A stretch of 64,000 nucleotides of DNA, taken from assembly GCF_020731145.1 (NCBI RefSeq), contig NZ_JAJFZN010000004.1, positions 310,001-374,000 on the forward strand. Reading direction: 5' to 3'. The position numbers and the translations under genes are program-made. The notes beneath the pieces were generated by a model. That model saw only the letters and a program-made list of their open reading frames with translations. It was not told the DNA's origin and ran no database searches. Shown piece after piece: positions 10,718 to 19,548 of this stretch (positions are counted from its first letter, which is position 1; every line of letters begins with the position of its first letter). Source of the stretch: Sneathiella sp. HT1-7. Lineage in GTDB: Bacteria > Pseudomonadota > Alphaproteobacteria > Sneathiellales > Sneathiellaceae.

Positions 10718-11362
10718 TTACTTGGATTTTTTGTCTTCTTCATCCGCATCCGTTGGACGCTTAAGCACGACTTCATCAACAAGACCAAATTTCTTCGCTT
10801 CTTCAGCGGTCATGAAATTGTCCCGTTCCATGGAAGCTTCAATCACATCAAGCGGTTGCCCAGTATGCTCAACATAAAGACTATTGAGCCGCGCCCGGAC
10901 TTTCAAGATTTCGCGGGCCTGGATTTCGATATCCGTCGCCTGCCCTTGTGCACCACCGGAAGGCTGATGGATCATGATCCGGGCATTCGGAAGACAATAT
11001 CTTTTTCCCTTCGCCCCGGCCGTCAACAGGAAGGAACCCATGGACGCCGCCTGACCTATACAGACCGTTGCAATTTCAGGCTTGATATATTGCATCGTGT
11101 CATAAATCGCGAGACCGGAGGTCACGACCCCACCCGGTGAGTTGATATACATGTAAATAGGTTTCTTCGGATTCTCAGCTTCCAGAAAAAGAAGCTGCGC
11201 CGTAATCAACCCAGCCATGCCGTCCTGAATCTGTCCAGTGACAAAAATAATCCGCTCTTTCAACAGGCGGGAAAAGATGTCGTACGACCGCTCTCCCCGT
11301 GCTGTTTGCTCCACAACCATCGGGACCAGATTATTCATATAGGTGTCGATGACATCAACCAT
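10718..11362 (-). CDS. clpP: ATP-dependent Clp protease proteolytic subunit ClpP
   Basis: ClpP is a serine peptidase forming a double-ring barrel. It works with ClpX (next gene) and probably with ClpA encoded elsewhere. The catalytic Ser lies in [12 protein letters not shown] and the His in [14 protein letters not shown]. The 214 residues match alphaproteobacterial ClpP. It is in the tig-clpP-clpX-lon block. The spacer before it (11363-11457) could hold its own promoter. Confidence 0.98.
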   Translation of the reverse strand: MVDVIDTYMNNLVPMVVEQTARGERSYDIFSRLLKERIIFVTGQIQDGMAGLITAQLLFLEAENPKKPIYMYINSPGGVVTSGLAIYDTMQYIKPEIATVCIGQAASMGSFLLTAGAKGKRYCLPNARIMIHQPSGGAQGQATDIEIQAREILKVRARLNSLYVEHTGQPLDVIEASMERDNFMTAEEAKKFGLVDEVVLKRPTDADEEDKKSK

Positions 11363-11401
11363 TCTCGAGATTCCTTAAGTTTAGCAGCTGCGCCACGTCA
11401 T

Positions 11402-11430
11402 CATATATGTATGACAAGCGCAACTGTAAA
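11402..11430 (-). promoter_or_regulatory. Candidate vegetative promoter upstream of clpP
   Basis: On the minus strand TTTACA (11430-11425) is followed after 17 bases by TATATG (11407-11402), about 40 bases before the clpP start. The match is moderate (5/6 and 4/6). No sigma-32 consensus was found here. Confidence 0.35.
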
Positions 11431-11457
11431 TCCGCATTTCAAATTTTCCGGACTATT

Positions 11458-12906
11458 TTATTCAGCCGCTTTCTTGGCTGCCGGCTTTTTCGCGGCGGTT
11501 TTCTTCGGAGTTGCCTTTTTTGGAGCTGCCTTTTTCGGCGCAGCCTTCTTGGCGGCTGGCTTCTTCTTAGACTTGGCTGCCTCTTCCTCGTCCGGATCCT
11601 TCATCAGGTCGTCAACCGAGACTTTCTTTTCCGTAATCGTCGCAAGTTCGGAAATGAAGTCGATGACTTTATCCTCAAAGATCGGGGCGCGGAGCTGTGC
11701 CTGCATTTCAGGGCGCTTCTGGAACATTTCGAAAATCATCTGTTCCTGACCGGGATAGTTACGCGCCTGCGCAACCATGGCCTGGTTGACCTCTTCCTGA
11801 GAAACCTCAATGTTGTTAATCCGACCAACTTCCGCAAGCAACAGGCCAAGACGGACACGACGTTCCGCAATGTCATTATACTCAGCGCGCAATTCCTCTT
11901 CAGACTTGTCCTGATCTTCAAGTTTCTGACCGGACTGCTCCAGCTCCTGCTCAAACTGCTGCCAGATGCTGTCGAACTCCCCCTGCATCATGCCGGGTGG
12001 TACGTCGAAATCATGAGCTTCTGCCATCGCGTCCAGCATGCTGCGCTTCAGCAACTGACGAGACATCTGAGAATACTGCTGCGAAATCTGTCCGCGTACG
12101 GCCTCTTTCAGGGCATTCAGATCATCAAGGCCAAGCTTTTTGGCAAACTCGTCATTAATCTCGACGTCGGCTGCTTCCTGCACCTCGTGAACTTTCACTT
12201 CAAACACGGCATCTTTACCGGCAAGGTGTTCTGCGCCGTAGTTTTCCGGGAAAGTGACTTTTACATCAAGGTCATCGCCGCCCTTGGCGCCGATAAGCTG
12301 TTCTTCAAAGCCTGGAATAAAGCTGTTAGAGCCAAGCTCCAGCTGATGCCGTTCGGCAGCGCCACCTTCAAAAGCTTCTCCGTCGACCTTACCAAGGAAA
12401 TCAATCAAGAGCGCGTCGCCCTCTTTCGATTTGCGGTTTTTGGAAACGGCAACAAAGTTCTTTTGTTGTCCGGCAATTTCCTTCAGCGCCTCATCAACTT
12501 TCTCGTCCTCGACATCGGCAACCGGCTTCTCAAGCTTTAGCTTGGAAAAATCCATCGGCTTGAAATCGGGCATGATCTCTACTTCGAGAGTGAACTCAAG
12601 GTCCGTACCTTCATCGAATTTCGTGATTTCAATTTTCGGCTGCTGGGCCGGGCGCAGCTCATTATCATCAAGCGCCTTCTGGCTCATTTCATTGACGGTC
12701 TGTTCGAGCACTTCGCCCATGACGGATTTGCCAAAGCGCTGACGCAAGATCGACATCGGCACTTTACCCGGGCGGAACCCCGGAAGTTTGACTTCTGCGC
12801 CAACAGTCGTCAGCCTTTCCGTCACTCTCGTATCGATTTCCGCTGCCTCAACAACAACTGTGAAATCCCGCTTTAGTCCGTCAGAGTTAGTCTGTGTAAT
12901 TTGCAT
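11458..12906 (-). CDS. tig: Trigger factor with lysine/alanine-rich C-terminal tail
   Basis: This ribosome-bound chaperone and peptidyl-prolyl isomerase receives nascent chains. It has the N-terminal ribosome-binding domain (GFRPGKVPMSILRQRFGKSV, the conserved loop near 45). An FKBP-type PPIase domain follows (KEGDALLIDFLGKVDGEAFEGG, about 170-192), and then a long helical C-domain. At 482 residues it is longer than the typical 430-450. The extra about 40 residues at the end are repeats of Lys, Ala and Pro (KKPAAKKAAPKKAAPKKATP), resembling a histone H1 tail. The ATG at 12906 fits the family start MQITQTNSDGLKRDFTVVV. Confidence 0.96.
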   Translation of the reverse strand: MQITQTNSDGLKRDFTVVVEAAEIDTRVTERLTTVGAEVKLPGFRPGKVPMSILRQRFGKSVMGEVLEQTVNEMSQKALDDNELRPAQQPKIEITKFDEGTDLEFTLEVEIMPDFKPMDFSKLKLEKPVADVEDEKVDEALKEIAGQQKNFVAVSKNRKSKEGDALLIDFLGKVDGEAFEGGAAERHQLELGSNSFIPGFEEQLIGAKGGDDLDVKVTFPENYGAEHLAGKDAVFEVKVHEVQEAADVEINDEFAKKLGLDDLNALKEAVRGQISQQYSQMSRQLLKRSMLDAMAEAHDFDVPPGMMQGEFDSIWQQFEQELEQSGQKLEDQDKSEEELRAEYNDIAERRVRLGLLLAEVGRINNIEVSQEEVNQAMVAQARNYPGQEQMIFEMFQKRPEMQAQLRAPIFEDKVIDFISELATITEKKVSVDDLMKDPDEEEAAKSKKKPAAKKAAPKKAAPKKATPKKTAAKKPAAKKAAE

Positions 12907-12999
12907 GAACGATCGTCCGTCATCATTTATTTAGCAATAAACGCATCCCGTCCCATTTCGTGACGAAAAGCGCCAGCTCGAAAGCTTCATTCAGTATAT

Positions 13000-13084
13000 T
13001 GGTGCGGGTGAAGGGAATCGAACCCCCACTTCATAAGAAACTGGTACCTAAAACCAGCGCGTCTACCAATTCCGCCACACCCGC
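13000..13084 (-). tRNA. tRNA-Leu (anticodon TAG)
   Basis: A class II tRNA of 85 nt on the minus strand has acceptor GCGGGTG pairing with CACCCGC, discriminator A and an encoded CCA. The D-arm is TGGCGGAATTGGTAGACGC. The anticodon stem CTGGT/ACCAG encloses TTTAGGT with anticodon TAG. It has a long variable arm and a GGTTCGATTCC T-arm. It lies about 90 bases upstream of tig. Confidence 0.96.
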
Positions 13085-13337
13085 ATCATTTTTTCACCCG
13101 CGGCATCCACATAGAAATGCAGACGCTCCAAACGGGAGCGGCTGTCTATAGCATATGATTTCTGGGATTGACTAGGGGAATTACCGATAAAGCGCGAGAA
13201 AAGTAAAAAGAACCGGCCTCATCGGGATTTGTTGGGTATATCTGGCAAGGATGTCGGCGAAGAGGCAACCAGAATATGTGCAGATACAACAGGTCGTTAT
13301 TTAACACGAGCCGTAATAAGCATGCTTAAAAATCGAA

Positions 13338-13583
13338 TTATTGAGCTTCCTGAAAGTCCCGCTCGAAAATCGCCAACGCAAGGACATTTGTACCGGAATG
13401 TTCCTGATAGCCGGTGCGAAGAACCGTCTTCTCATAATGTACATGTGGAATGCCCTGATCGTCATCCTCAACACGGAGGACTCTCGCCTGTTCTCGCAGG
13501 CTCAACATCATGCGGCGGTAAAAAATGTCACCCGAGGCGATCCGGTCCCGTAAACTTTGCTTCTTAAAAAACATATTTGTCAC
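13338..13583 (-). CDS. Small uncharacterised protein
   Basis: This 81-residue frame (GTG at 13583; an ATG at 13574 is equally possible, with GGGTG just upstream) has the composition of a real protein. It begins with a basic segment MFFKKQSLRDRIASGD, then has mixed charged and hydrophobic residues with no membrane span or signal. I do not recognise the family. It stands alone between tRNA-Leu and the nnrD gene. The remaining 250 bases up to tRNA-Leu show no other gene. Confidence 0.5.
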   Translation of the reverse strand: MTNMFFKKQSLRDRIASGDIFYRRMMLSLREQARVLRVEDDDQGIPHVHYEKTVLRTGYQEHSGTNVLALAIFERDFQEAQ

Positions 13584-13677
13584 CCAACAATTTTGTCTAA
13601 TTTTTCTAGTACTCTTCCCTTAATAAGGGCAAATCGTAAAAAAACTGTTGAAAAATACGTCGATTTTTACGGATTAT

Positions 13678-15159
13678 TCAGGATCCACTTATAAGACCAG
13701 CCAGAATTTCCGGAATGACACTTTCAATATCCTCGGAAATCAGGCCAGGGCCTAGCCTATCTCCCGCGGTGCCATGTATCCAAGCTGCTGTGGCCGCCGC
13801 CGAAAAAGCCGTCATTCCGCCAGAGAATAGCCCCACAATCAGACCGCCGAGCACATCACCAGATCCCGCTGTTGCAAGAAAAGGAGGCGCATTATAGTTG
13901 ATAACGGCTTTTCCATCCGCCGTTGAAATCACTGTATCCGCCCCCTTTAAGAGAACAATCGCCCCGGAGAGTGCCGCCGCCGCACGCGCGCGTTCCAGCT
14001 TGGAGCCTGCGAAAGAGAATATCCGCTCGAACTCCGCTTCATGGGGCGTCAACACAACTTCCCCCTCCTCCTTGTCTTTTGTCAAAGAAAAGAGAGTATC
14101 AGGATCATCCCGGAAGACCGTCAAGGCATCGGCATCAATCACGACATTCGCAGTGCTTTCCAGAGCGAGGCGCGTAAATTCACGCGTCCGGTCGGTGACA
14201 CCGTTACCCGGCCCGATCAGCACTGTTCCGATGCGGCGCGACCGAAGCCAGTCAGCGAACTCGTCCTCCTCCCGGATAGATGTGATCATCACAGCCTCCA
14301 GCGCAGCGGCGTAGACCATCAACGCAGAGGGTGGGCTAACAACTGTGGTTGCACCGGCACCTGCGCGCAAAGCCGCACGCGCCGCGAGCCGGGCCGCCCC
14401 GGTTGAAGATACGCCTCCGCCGATTATTGCGGCGTGCCCCCGGCTGTACTTCTGCATTTCCGGAGTGAGAAAGGGTAAGTCATCCCGCCAGAGATCAGGA
14501 CCGTTCAAATGCGTCTCCGGATCTATTTCTTCAAGGTAATCGGCAGCGATCCCGATATCGATTACCCTCAGATCGCCACAGTATGTTCGACCAGGATAAA
14601 GAAAATGACCGGGCTTCGCGCGAAAGAAAGTCACCGTCATCACGGCCGGAATAGCATTCGCGTCAACAGCGCCTGTATCCCCGTTGACGCCACTCGGCAT
14701 ATCAACGGCCACAACTGGAATTCCTGCTTTTTTTACGCGGGATAACAGCGCCGAGATATCACTATCCAGAAACCTTGAAAACCCGGCACCAAACACCGCG
14801 TCGACGACAAGATTTAAATTATCAAGTGTCACCTCATGCCAGGCCAAAACATCGCCATTCCATTTGTCGCGCATCACAGCCGCATCGCCAGTCAGGATTT
14901 GAGGATCGACTAGGGACGCGAGGGCGACCTCCCAGCCCGCATTCTGCAAATGCCGGGCAACAACATATCCATCGCCGCCATTATTGCCGGGCCCGCAGAT
15001 AACAAGGCACCGACCCATCGGCCAGTTACCAAGGATCAGGTCTGCAATGCCTTGCCCGGCCGCCTCCATCAAAGTCGTACCGGCCACACCGCCTTCCATG
15101 GCAAGACGATCCGCCTGATACATTTCCGAGACATTAAGAAGTTCCGACGGTAATGACAT
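13678..15159 (-). CDS. nnrD: Bifunctional NAD(P)H-hydrate epimerase / ADP-dependent NAD(P)H-hydrate dehydratase
   Basis: This is a metabolite-repair enzyme. The N-terminal YjeF_N domain epimerises R- and S-NAD(P)HX, and the C-terminal ribokinase-like domain dehydrates S-NAD(P)HX using ADP. The N-domain has CGPGNNGGDGYVVARHL (about residues 50-67) and VVAVDMPSGVNGDTG. The C-domain has VVLTPHEAEFERIF, VLLKGADTVI and the nucleotide-site motif ATAGSGDVLGGLIVG. The 493-residue length fits the fused form. It starts three bases after the amidase stop, so the two are probably co-transcribed. Confidence 0.94.
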   Translation of the reverse strand: MSLPSELLNVSEMYQADRLAMEGGVAGTTLMEAAGQGIADLILGNWPMGRCLVICGPGNNGGDGYVVARHLQNAGWEVALASLVDPQILTGDAAVMRDKWNGDVLAWHEVTLDNLNLVVDAVFGAGFSRFLDSDISALLSRVKKAGIPVVAVDMPSGVNGDTGAVDANAIPAVMTVTFFRAKPGHFLYPGRTYCGDLRVIDIGIAADYLEEIDPETHLNGPDLWRDDLPFLTPEMQKYSRGHAAIIGGGVSSTGAARLAARAALRAGAGATTVVSPPSALMVYAAALEAVMITSIREEDEFADWLRSRRIGTVLIGPGNGVTDRTREFTRLALESTANVVIDADALTVFRDDPDTLFSLTKDKEEGEVVLTPHEAEFERIFSFAGSKLERARAAAALSGAIVLLKGADTVISTADGKAVINYNAPPFLATAGSGDVLGGLIVGLFSGGMTAFSAAATAAWIHGTAGDRLGPGLISEDIESVIPEILAGLISGS

Positions 15160-15162
15160 GAC

Positions 15163-16578
15163 CTAGAGTAGTTTCTCAAGATCAGGGCGCGCGCCAACGA
15201 CAGGAGAGACCTGCTCGAAGGCAAAAGCGGCATTAAGGACCGAAAGATCATCCTGCATGCGTCCGACAATTTGTAATCCGATCGGCAGGCCATCGCTGGA
15301 GAATCCACAATTGACTGAACAAGCTGGCTGCTGCGTCAGGTTGAACGGATAGGAGAACGGCGTCCAATCTACCCAGGCTCCAACGGCAGCGAGTTCTTTC
15401 GGCGCGAGCTTGCCTGCCTCAAACGCCGGAATGGACAGCGACGGGGTAATCAGAAAATCATAGGTTTCGTGGAATTTCCGCATCTTTATACCAAGGTCGC
15501 CACGCGCCTGGTTCGCTTCCAGATAATCGGTGAGGGTAATTTTCGCACCCGCCTCCACCACGGTGCGTAGACCCGGATCAAGCTCATTCAGTTGCTTGTC
15601 ATCCAGATTACGGAGCGCAAAGGCCGCGCCGGACCACCAGAGCGTATTGAATATCGGTAACGGGTTTTCAAATCCCGGATCGACTTCTTCCACAATCGCA
15701 CCAAGCTCTTCAAAAAGAGTCGCAGCACTCTTGACCGCAGCAGCTACTTCCGGATGCACTTTCGCATAGCCGAGTGTCGGGCTATAGGCAATCTTCTTAC
15801 CCTTGATCGATGCCGACAAACCGGCAAGATAATCCGTATCGACCGGCGGCAGAGCCGTCCAGTCGCGCACATCCGGCTGGGTCAAAACCTGAAGCATCAT
15901 TGCCCCGTCCCGGACGTTACGAGTCATTGGGCCAACATGTGCAACTGTCCCAAAGGGAGAGAGTGGCCAGGCTGGCACCCTGCCATAGCTTGCCTTGATC
16001 CCAAATATACCGGTGAAAGATGCCGGAATACGAATTGAACCGCCACCATCCGTTCCCACATGGAAAACGCCCATTCCCGCCGCGCAGGCCGCCGATGCCC
16101 CGCCACTGGATCCGCCGGGGGTCATTTCCTTGTTCCAGGGGTTGCGCGTGATGCCGGTTCGGGGGCTGTCCGTCACCCCTTTCCAGCCAAACTCCGGCGT
16201 TGTTGTCTTGCCCAGAATTACCGCACCATTCTCTTTCAGGCGTGCAGTACAAGGCGCATCGTCATCCCAGGGGCCAGCGGCGTCTACACTTAAAGATCCA
16301 CGTAAAGTCGGCCAGCCTTCGGTCAGCAAGATATCCTTGATCGTTGTCGGCACGCCATCGATAAGCCCCATTGGCGTCCCTGCCCGCCAGCGCACTTCCG
16401 ACTCGCGTGCCCGGGCCAGCGCATAATCCTCATCCACCAGAACGAAGGCATTCAGCGCGCCGTTATACTTCTCTATCTGATTGAGCGCCGCCTGCGTCGC
16501 CTCAACCGGGGAGATCGATCCATCCCGATAACCATCAAGTAGTTCTGTCGCCGTTGCATAGGCCAAATCGTTGCTCAT
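15163..16578 (-). CDS. Amidase signature family enzyme
   Basis: This is a cytoplasmic amidase that hydrolyses carboxamides through a Ser-cisSer-Lys triad. The amidase signature is clear. The Lys lies in PTTIKDILLTEG, the cis-Ser in GGSSGGASAACAAGMG (Ser 157/158) and the nucleophile in GTDGGGSIRIPAS (near 181). The 471 residues are the normal length. It is not GatA: no gatB/gatC is nearby and its partner gene is nnrD. The substrate cannot be read from the sequence. Confidence 0.88.
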   Translation of the reverse strand: MSNDLAYATATELLDGYRDGSISPVEATQAALNQIEKYNGALNAFVLVDEDYALARARESEVRWRAGTPMGLIDGVPTTIKDILLTEGWPTLRGSLSVDAAGPWDDDAPCTARLKENGAVILGKTTTPEFGWKGVTDSPRTGITRNPWNKEMTPGGSSGGASAACAAGMGVFHVGTDGGGSIRIPASFTGIFGIKASYGRVPAWPLSPFGTVAHVGPMTRNVRDGAMMLQVLTQPDVRDWTALPPVDTDYLAGLSASIKGKKIAYSPTLGYAKVHPEVAAAVKSAATLFEELGAIVEEVDPGFENPLPIFNTLWWSGAAFALRNLDDKQLNELDPGLRTVVEAGAKITLTDYLEANQARGDLGIKMRKFHETYDFLITPSLSIPAFEAGKLAPKELAAVGAWVDWTPFSYPFNLTQQPACSVNCGFSSDGLPIGLQIVGRMQDDLSVLNAAFAFEQVSPVVGARPDLEKLL

Positions 16579-16689
16579 ACCGCCCTCGTTATATTTATTA
16601 CCACACTTTAAAAAAGATTAGGCGTTCACGAGAAATCAGGCAACCACCATTCCTTGACGCCGCGTAATTTTGCCGCCATATGATCTGGA

Positions 16690-16941
16690 ATGCCCAAACA
16701 GATTTTCCAAAATCCCAAAACCAAAATCGGACGGTTCTTCGTCGGTTGGTCACTTGTTATTGGTGGCATTCTGGGATTTCTACCTGTTCTCGGGTTTTGG
16801 ATGATCCCGCTCGGCCTTCTCGTTCTCTCTGTCGATTATGCCTTCGCCCGTCGATGGCGCCGAAAGCTGCAGGTTTGGATGGGAAAGCGGCAGAGAACCC
16901 GTTCTTCCTCGAAAAGAAACAATTCCAAAAACGGCGACTGA
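16690..16941 (+). CDS. Small membrane protein, PGPGW-type
   Basis: This is an 83-residue inner-membrane protein. After a basic N-terminus (MPKQIFQNPKTKIGRFF) come two hydrophobic stretches around IGGILGFLPVLGFWMIPLGLLVLSVD. Then comes a strongly basic tail (RRWRRKLQVWMGKRQRTR). This layout matches the short PGPGW-domain transmembrane proteins found in alphaproteobacteria. The function is unknown. Confidence 0.72.
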   Translation: MPKQIFQNPKTKIGRFFVGWSLVIGGILGFLPVLGFWMIPLGLLVLSVDYAFARRWRRKLQVWMGKRQRTRSSSKRNNSKNGD

Positions 16942-16976
16942 ATAACGCCCAGTTTAAGAACGTTCAATTTCTCATA

Positions 16977-17004
16977 TTGACATCAATTTAATCATGGATA
17001 TATT
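16977..17004 (+). promoter_or_regulatory. Promoter of the Rrf2-type regulator
   Basis: TTGACA (16977-16982) and TATATT (16999-17004) are 16 bases apart, a near-consensus vegetative promoter about 25 bases before the regulator gene. The -10 box lies inside the palindrome at 16991-17015. Confidence 0.7.
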
Positions 17005-17015
17005 TTATCTATGAT
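16991..17015 (+). promoter_or_regulatory. Palindromic operator candidate for the Rrf2-type regulator
   Basis: This is a 25-bp imperfect palindrome. ATCATGGATA is matched by TATCTATGAT, with one mismatch per 10-base arm and a 5-base centre. It covers the -10 element, which fits autorepression by the downstream Rrf2 protein. Rrf2 proteins bind AT-rich dyads of this kind. Confidence 0.65.
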
Positions 17016-17030
17016 ATACAAGGAGCCGTA

Positions 17031-17537
17031 ATGAAACTGAGTGCAGGCATAGAACAGGCGATTCACAGCGTTACCATGCTGTGCGGACTTTCCGGGGATG
17101 GCGTCCTGTCTGCCGCCGCGCTGGCGGAATTTCACGGTGTCTCCACAAGCTATCTGTTAAAGCATCTTCAGGCGCTCTCCGGCCGGGGTATCCTGAAAAC
17201 AGTGCCGGGGCCGAAGGGTGGCTATCGACTTGCCCGCACACCGGATGAAATTTCTCTTCTCGATATAGTCCTTGCCGTTGAGGGCTCCGAGCCGGCCTTT
17301 CGCTGTCAGGAAATACGTCAGCGCGGCCCCAATCCCCTGCCGAAAAGCAAATACACTAAACCCTGCGGAATCAATGCGGCGATGTTGCGCGCGGAACAGG
17401 CCTATCGCGCGGAACTTCGCAAAGTCAGCATTGCCGACCTTATTACAGACCTGACCGCAACGGATGACGGGTCGACCATGAAACGGGGCTGCCAGTTTCT
17501 TGCCCTTCATGAGCGCAATTCGACGACCAACAGCTAA
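17031..17537 (+). CDS. Rrf2 family transcriptional regulator
   Basis: This is a 168-residue winged-helix regulator. The N-terminal helix-turn-helix is LSAAALAEFHGVSTSYLLKHLQALSGRGIL. It is followed by the family wing GPKGGYRLARTPDEISLLDIVLAVEG. Two cysteines are visible in the sensing region (C87-type CQEI and PCGIN), but not the three-Cys cluster of IscR, so an IscR role is unlikely. An AAGGAG site precedes the ATG. Twenty bases downstream lies an AhpD-like gene, so this is probably a redox- or stress-responsive pair controlled through the upstream palindrome. Confidence 0.9.
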   Translation: MKLSAGIEQAIHSVTMLCGLSGDGVLSAAALAEFHGVSTSYLLKHLQALSGRGILKTVPGPKGGYRLARTPDEISLLDIVLAVEGSEPAFRCQEIRQRGPNPLPKSKYTKPCGINAAMLRAEQAYRAELRKVSIADLITDLTATDDGSTMKRGCQFLALHERNSTTNS

Positions 17538-17557
17538 ACCAAAAGAAGGAGAATGTC

Positions 17558-18022
17558 ATGCAAGCGAGATTAGATTTTACCAAAGCTTCCCCCGCCGCCC
17601 TGCAGGCAGTGCTTGGGCTTGAAAATTTTGTAGTTAATGAATCTGGCCTCGACCGGCATCTTATTCATCTCCTTAAACTACGGGCATCACAGATTAACGG
17701 CTGCGCCTACTGTGTGGATATGCATTCAAAGGAAGCAAGGCACAGCGGCCTCAGCGAGCAGTGGATTAACCTGGTCAGTGTCTGGCGTGAATCCCCCGTC
17801 TTCGATGAGCGGGAACGCGCCGTACTTGAATGGACCGAGGCCTTAACTAATGTGGCCGACAGCGGTGCGCCAAGCGAGGCCTATGAACCACTTAAAGATC
17901 ATTTCACCGAAAAGGAAATCATGGACCTGACGGTCGCGATCAGCCTAATCAACGTCTGGAACCGTCTCGCCGTCGGCTTCCGCTCCCAACATCCGATCGA
18001 TGAAGTGAGAAAAGCATCGTAA
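17558..18022 (+). CDS. AhpD-like / carboxymuconolactone decarboxylase family protein
   Basis: This 154-residue all-helical protein of the alkylhydroperoxidase AhpD superfamily carries the redox motif C-x2-C in NGCAYCVDMHSKEA, with the following His. Such proteins act as peroxidases or disulfide reductants. It has an AGGAG site and follows the Rrf2 regulator closely, and a terminator follows the gene. True carboxymuconolactone decarboxylases lack the CxxC, so a redox function is more likely. Confidence 0.88.
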   Translation: MQARLDFTKASPAALQAVLGLENFVVNESGLDRHLIHLLKLRASQINGCAYCVDMHSKEARHSGLSEQWINLVSVWRESPVFDERERAVLEWTEALTNVADSGAPSEAYEPLKDHFTEKEIMDLTVAISLINVWNRLAVGFRSQHPIDEVRKAS

Positions 18023-18033
18023 ACTAGAAATAA

Positions 18034-18067
18034 AAAAGCCCCGAAATCGTGCGACTTCGGGGCTTTG
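18034..18067 (+). terminator. Intrinsic terminator after the AhpD-like gene
   Basis: AAAGCCCCGAA and TTCGGGGCTTT form an 11-bp stem with a 10-base loop. The short T run overlaps the stem end. A-rich sequence on the other side could also serve the leftward tRNA-His transcript. Confidence 0.75.
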
Positions 18068-18072
18068 GAATT

Positions 18073-18150
18073 TGGGGCGAACGAGGGGTCTTGAACCCCC
18101 GACCTCCTGAGTCACAGTCAGGCGCTCTAACCAACTGAGCTACGTTCGCC
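18073..18150 (-). tRNA. tRNA-His (anticodon GTG)
   Basis: A complete cloverleaf on the minus strand has the anticodon stem CCTGA/TCAGG around CTGTGAC. The anticodon is GTG. The 5' end has the extra G at -1, pairing with C73, and an encoded CCA follows. This is the canonical bacterial tRNA-His form, not the G-1-less type known from some alphaproteobacteria. Confidence 0.97.
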
Positions 18151-18199
18151 GTAAGAGCGGCCCTGTTTAGCGATCCTGTCAGCGCCGGTCAAGAAAACT

Positions 18200-19369
18200 T
18201 TAGTCTCTTTTCCCAAAAAAATCCTGCAATTTTTCAATTGCCGCATCAAGCACTTCGTCCCTTTTGCAAAAGCAGAAGCGAGCAAAATTGTCACGCGCGC
18301 CCTCGGACTGGTAAAAGGCGCTGAACGGAACGGCGGCCACCCCGGCCTCGGTCGTGATCAGGCGGCAGAATTCCTCATCCGTGCCCTCAAAGCCGATGGA
18401 GCTGATATCCGCATTAATGAAATAAGTGCCATCACAGTCCGCTGTCTTAAAGCCGATGCGCTGCAAGCCATCGCGGAACCGGTCACGCTTCGCCTGCATG
18501 GAACTTTTCAACTCGTCATAGAAGACATCCTCTTTCGCAAGCCCATAGGCCACCGCCTTTTGCAGGTTCGGCGCCGTCGTGAAGGTGAGAAACTGATGCG
18601 CCTTGGCGATGCGCGCCGTCAGCTCTGCTGTGGCCGTAAGATAGCCCACCTTCCAACCGGTCAGCGAGAATGTCTTGCCCGCCGAGGCAATGCGCGCCGT
18701 CCGCTCCCCCATTCCCGGCAAGGTCAGGAGCGAGAGATGCTTCTTGTCCCCGAAGACAATATGCTCATAGACCTCATCGCAGATGGCGTAGGTGTCATGC
18801 TTGATGGCCAATTCCGCGATCAGTTCCAACTCCTCGCGCGAAAAGACCTTGCCTGTCGGGTTCATTGGGCTGTTCATCAGGATCAGCTTGGTCTTGTCAC
18901 TGAACGCGGCCCGGAGCTTGCTCTCATCAATCTCCCAGTTCGGCGGGTCGAGGCGCACAAACTTCGGAATGCCACCCGCCAGTTTGATCATGGGTAGATA
19001 GCAATCATAAAGCGGCTCAAACAAGACCACCTCATCTCCCGGATTGATCAGGCCCAGCATGCTCGCCGCGAGGGATTCTGTCGCGCCGGATGTGACCAGA
19101 ACATCTGTCTGCCAGTTAACGCTCAGGCCGTAGAAGCGGCTGTCATGTGCTGCGACAGCCTGACGAAGTTCGGGCACGCCCATCATCGGCGGATACTGGT
19201 TTGGCCCCTCTTCCCCCTCTCGGGCAGCGACGGCGCGTATGTCGGCGGGACCATCCTCATCCGGGAACCCCTGCCCGAGATTGATCGCTTCATGCTCGAT
19301 AGCAAGCTTGGACATGACTTCAAAGATGGTGGTTCCGAAGCCGGCGAGAACATTACTGGTATTTTTCAC
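18200..19369 (-). CDS. PLP-dependent aminotransferase (class I/II)
   Basis: This is a fold-type I transaminase of 389 residues. Family marks are INLGQGFPDEDGP near the N-terminus, NPMNPTGKV-type NSPMNPTGK, the Asp/Tyr of CDEVYEHIVF, and the PLP-lysine motif SAGKTFSLTGWKVGY. The QGFPD start and SAGKTFSLTGWK motif are close to the methionine/kynurenine-type aminotransferases (YbdL/KAT group), but the exact substrate is not determined. It is divergent from the next aminotransferase across about 180 bases. Confidence 0.9.
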   Translation of the reverse strand: MKNTSNVLAGFGTTIFEVMSKLAIEHEAINLGQGFPDEDGPADIRAVAAREGEEGPNQYPPMMGVPELRQAVAAHDSRFYGLSVNWQTDVLVTSGATESLAASMLGLINPGDEVVLFEPLYDCYLPMIKLAGGIPKFVRLDPPNWEIDESKLRAAFSDKTKLILMNSPMNPTGKVFSREELELIAELAIKHDTYAICDEVYEHIVFGDKKHLSLLTLPGMGERTARIASAGKTFSLTGWKVGYLTATAELTARIAKAHQFLTFTTAPNLQKAVAYGLAKEDVFYDELKSSMQAKRDRFRDGLQRIGFKTADCDGTYFINADISSIGFEGTDEEFCRLITTEAGVAAVPFSAFYQSEGARDNFARFCFCKRDEVLDAAIEKLQDFFGKRD

Positions 19370-19548
19370 GTGCGATCCCTGTCAGATTTTTAATGCGGGC
19401 ACAAATTACGCCCGGACACCTGCGAATATCAAGCGAAACCATTCCAACATTGCACAGGCACGACTATGCGGACGGATTCTTTCCTTGCCCCGGTCCCGAA
19501 AGCGCGGCATATCTTTGGGCAAAATGAGAGGAACCAAAGGGCAAGTAA

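Noticed and set aside
11407-12540. Long plus-strand open frame antisense to trigger factor
   Set aside because: It mirrors the codon bias of tig on the other strand; the product has no domain and tig is beyond doubt.
18073-18150. tRNA-His lacking the encoded G-1, as in some alphaproteobacteria
   Set aside because: Counting from the T8-A9 anchor, the first base is G at -1 opposite C73, so it is the canonical form.
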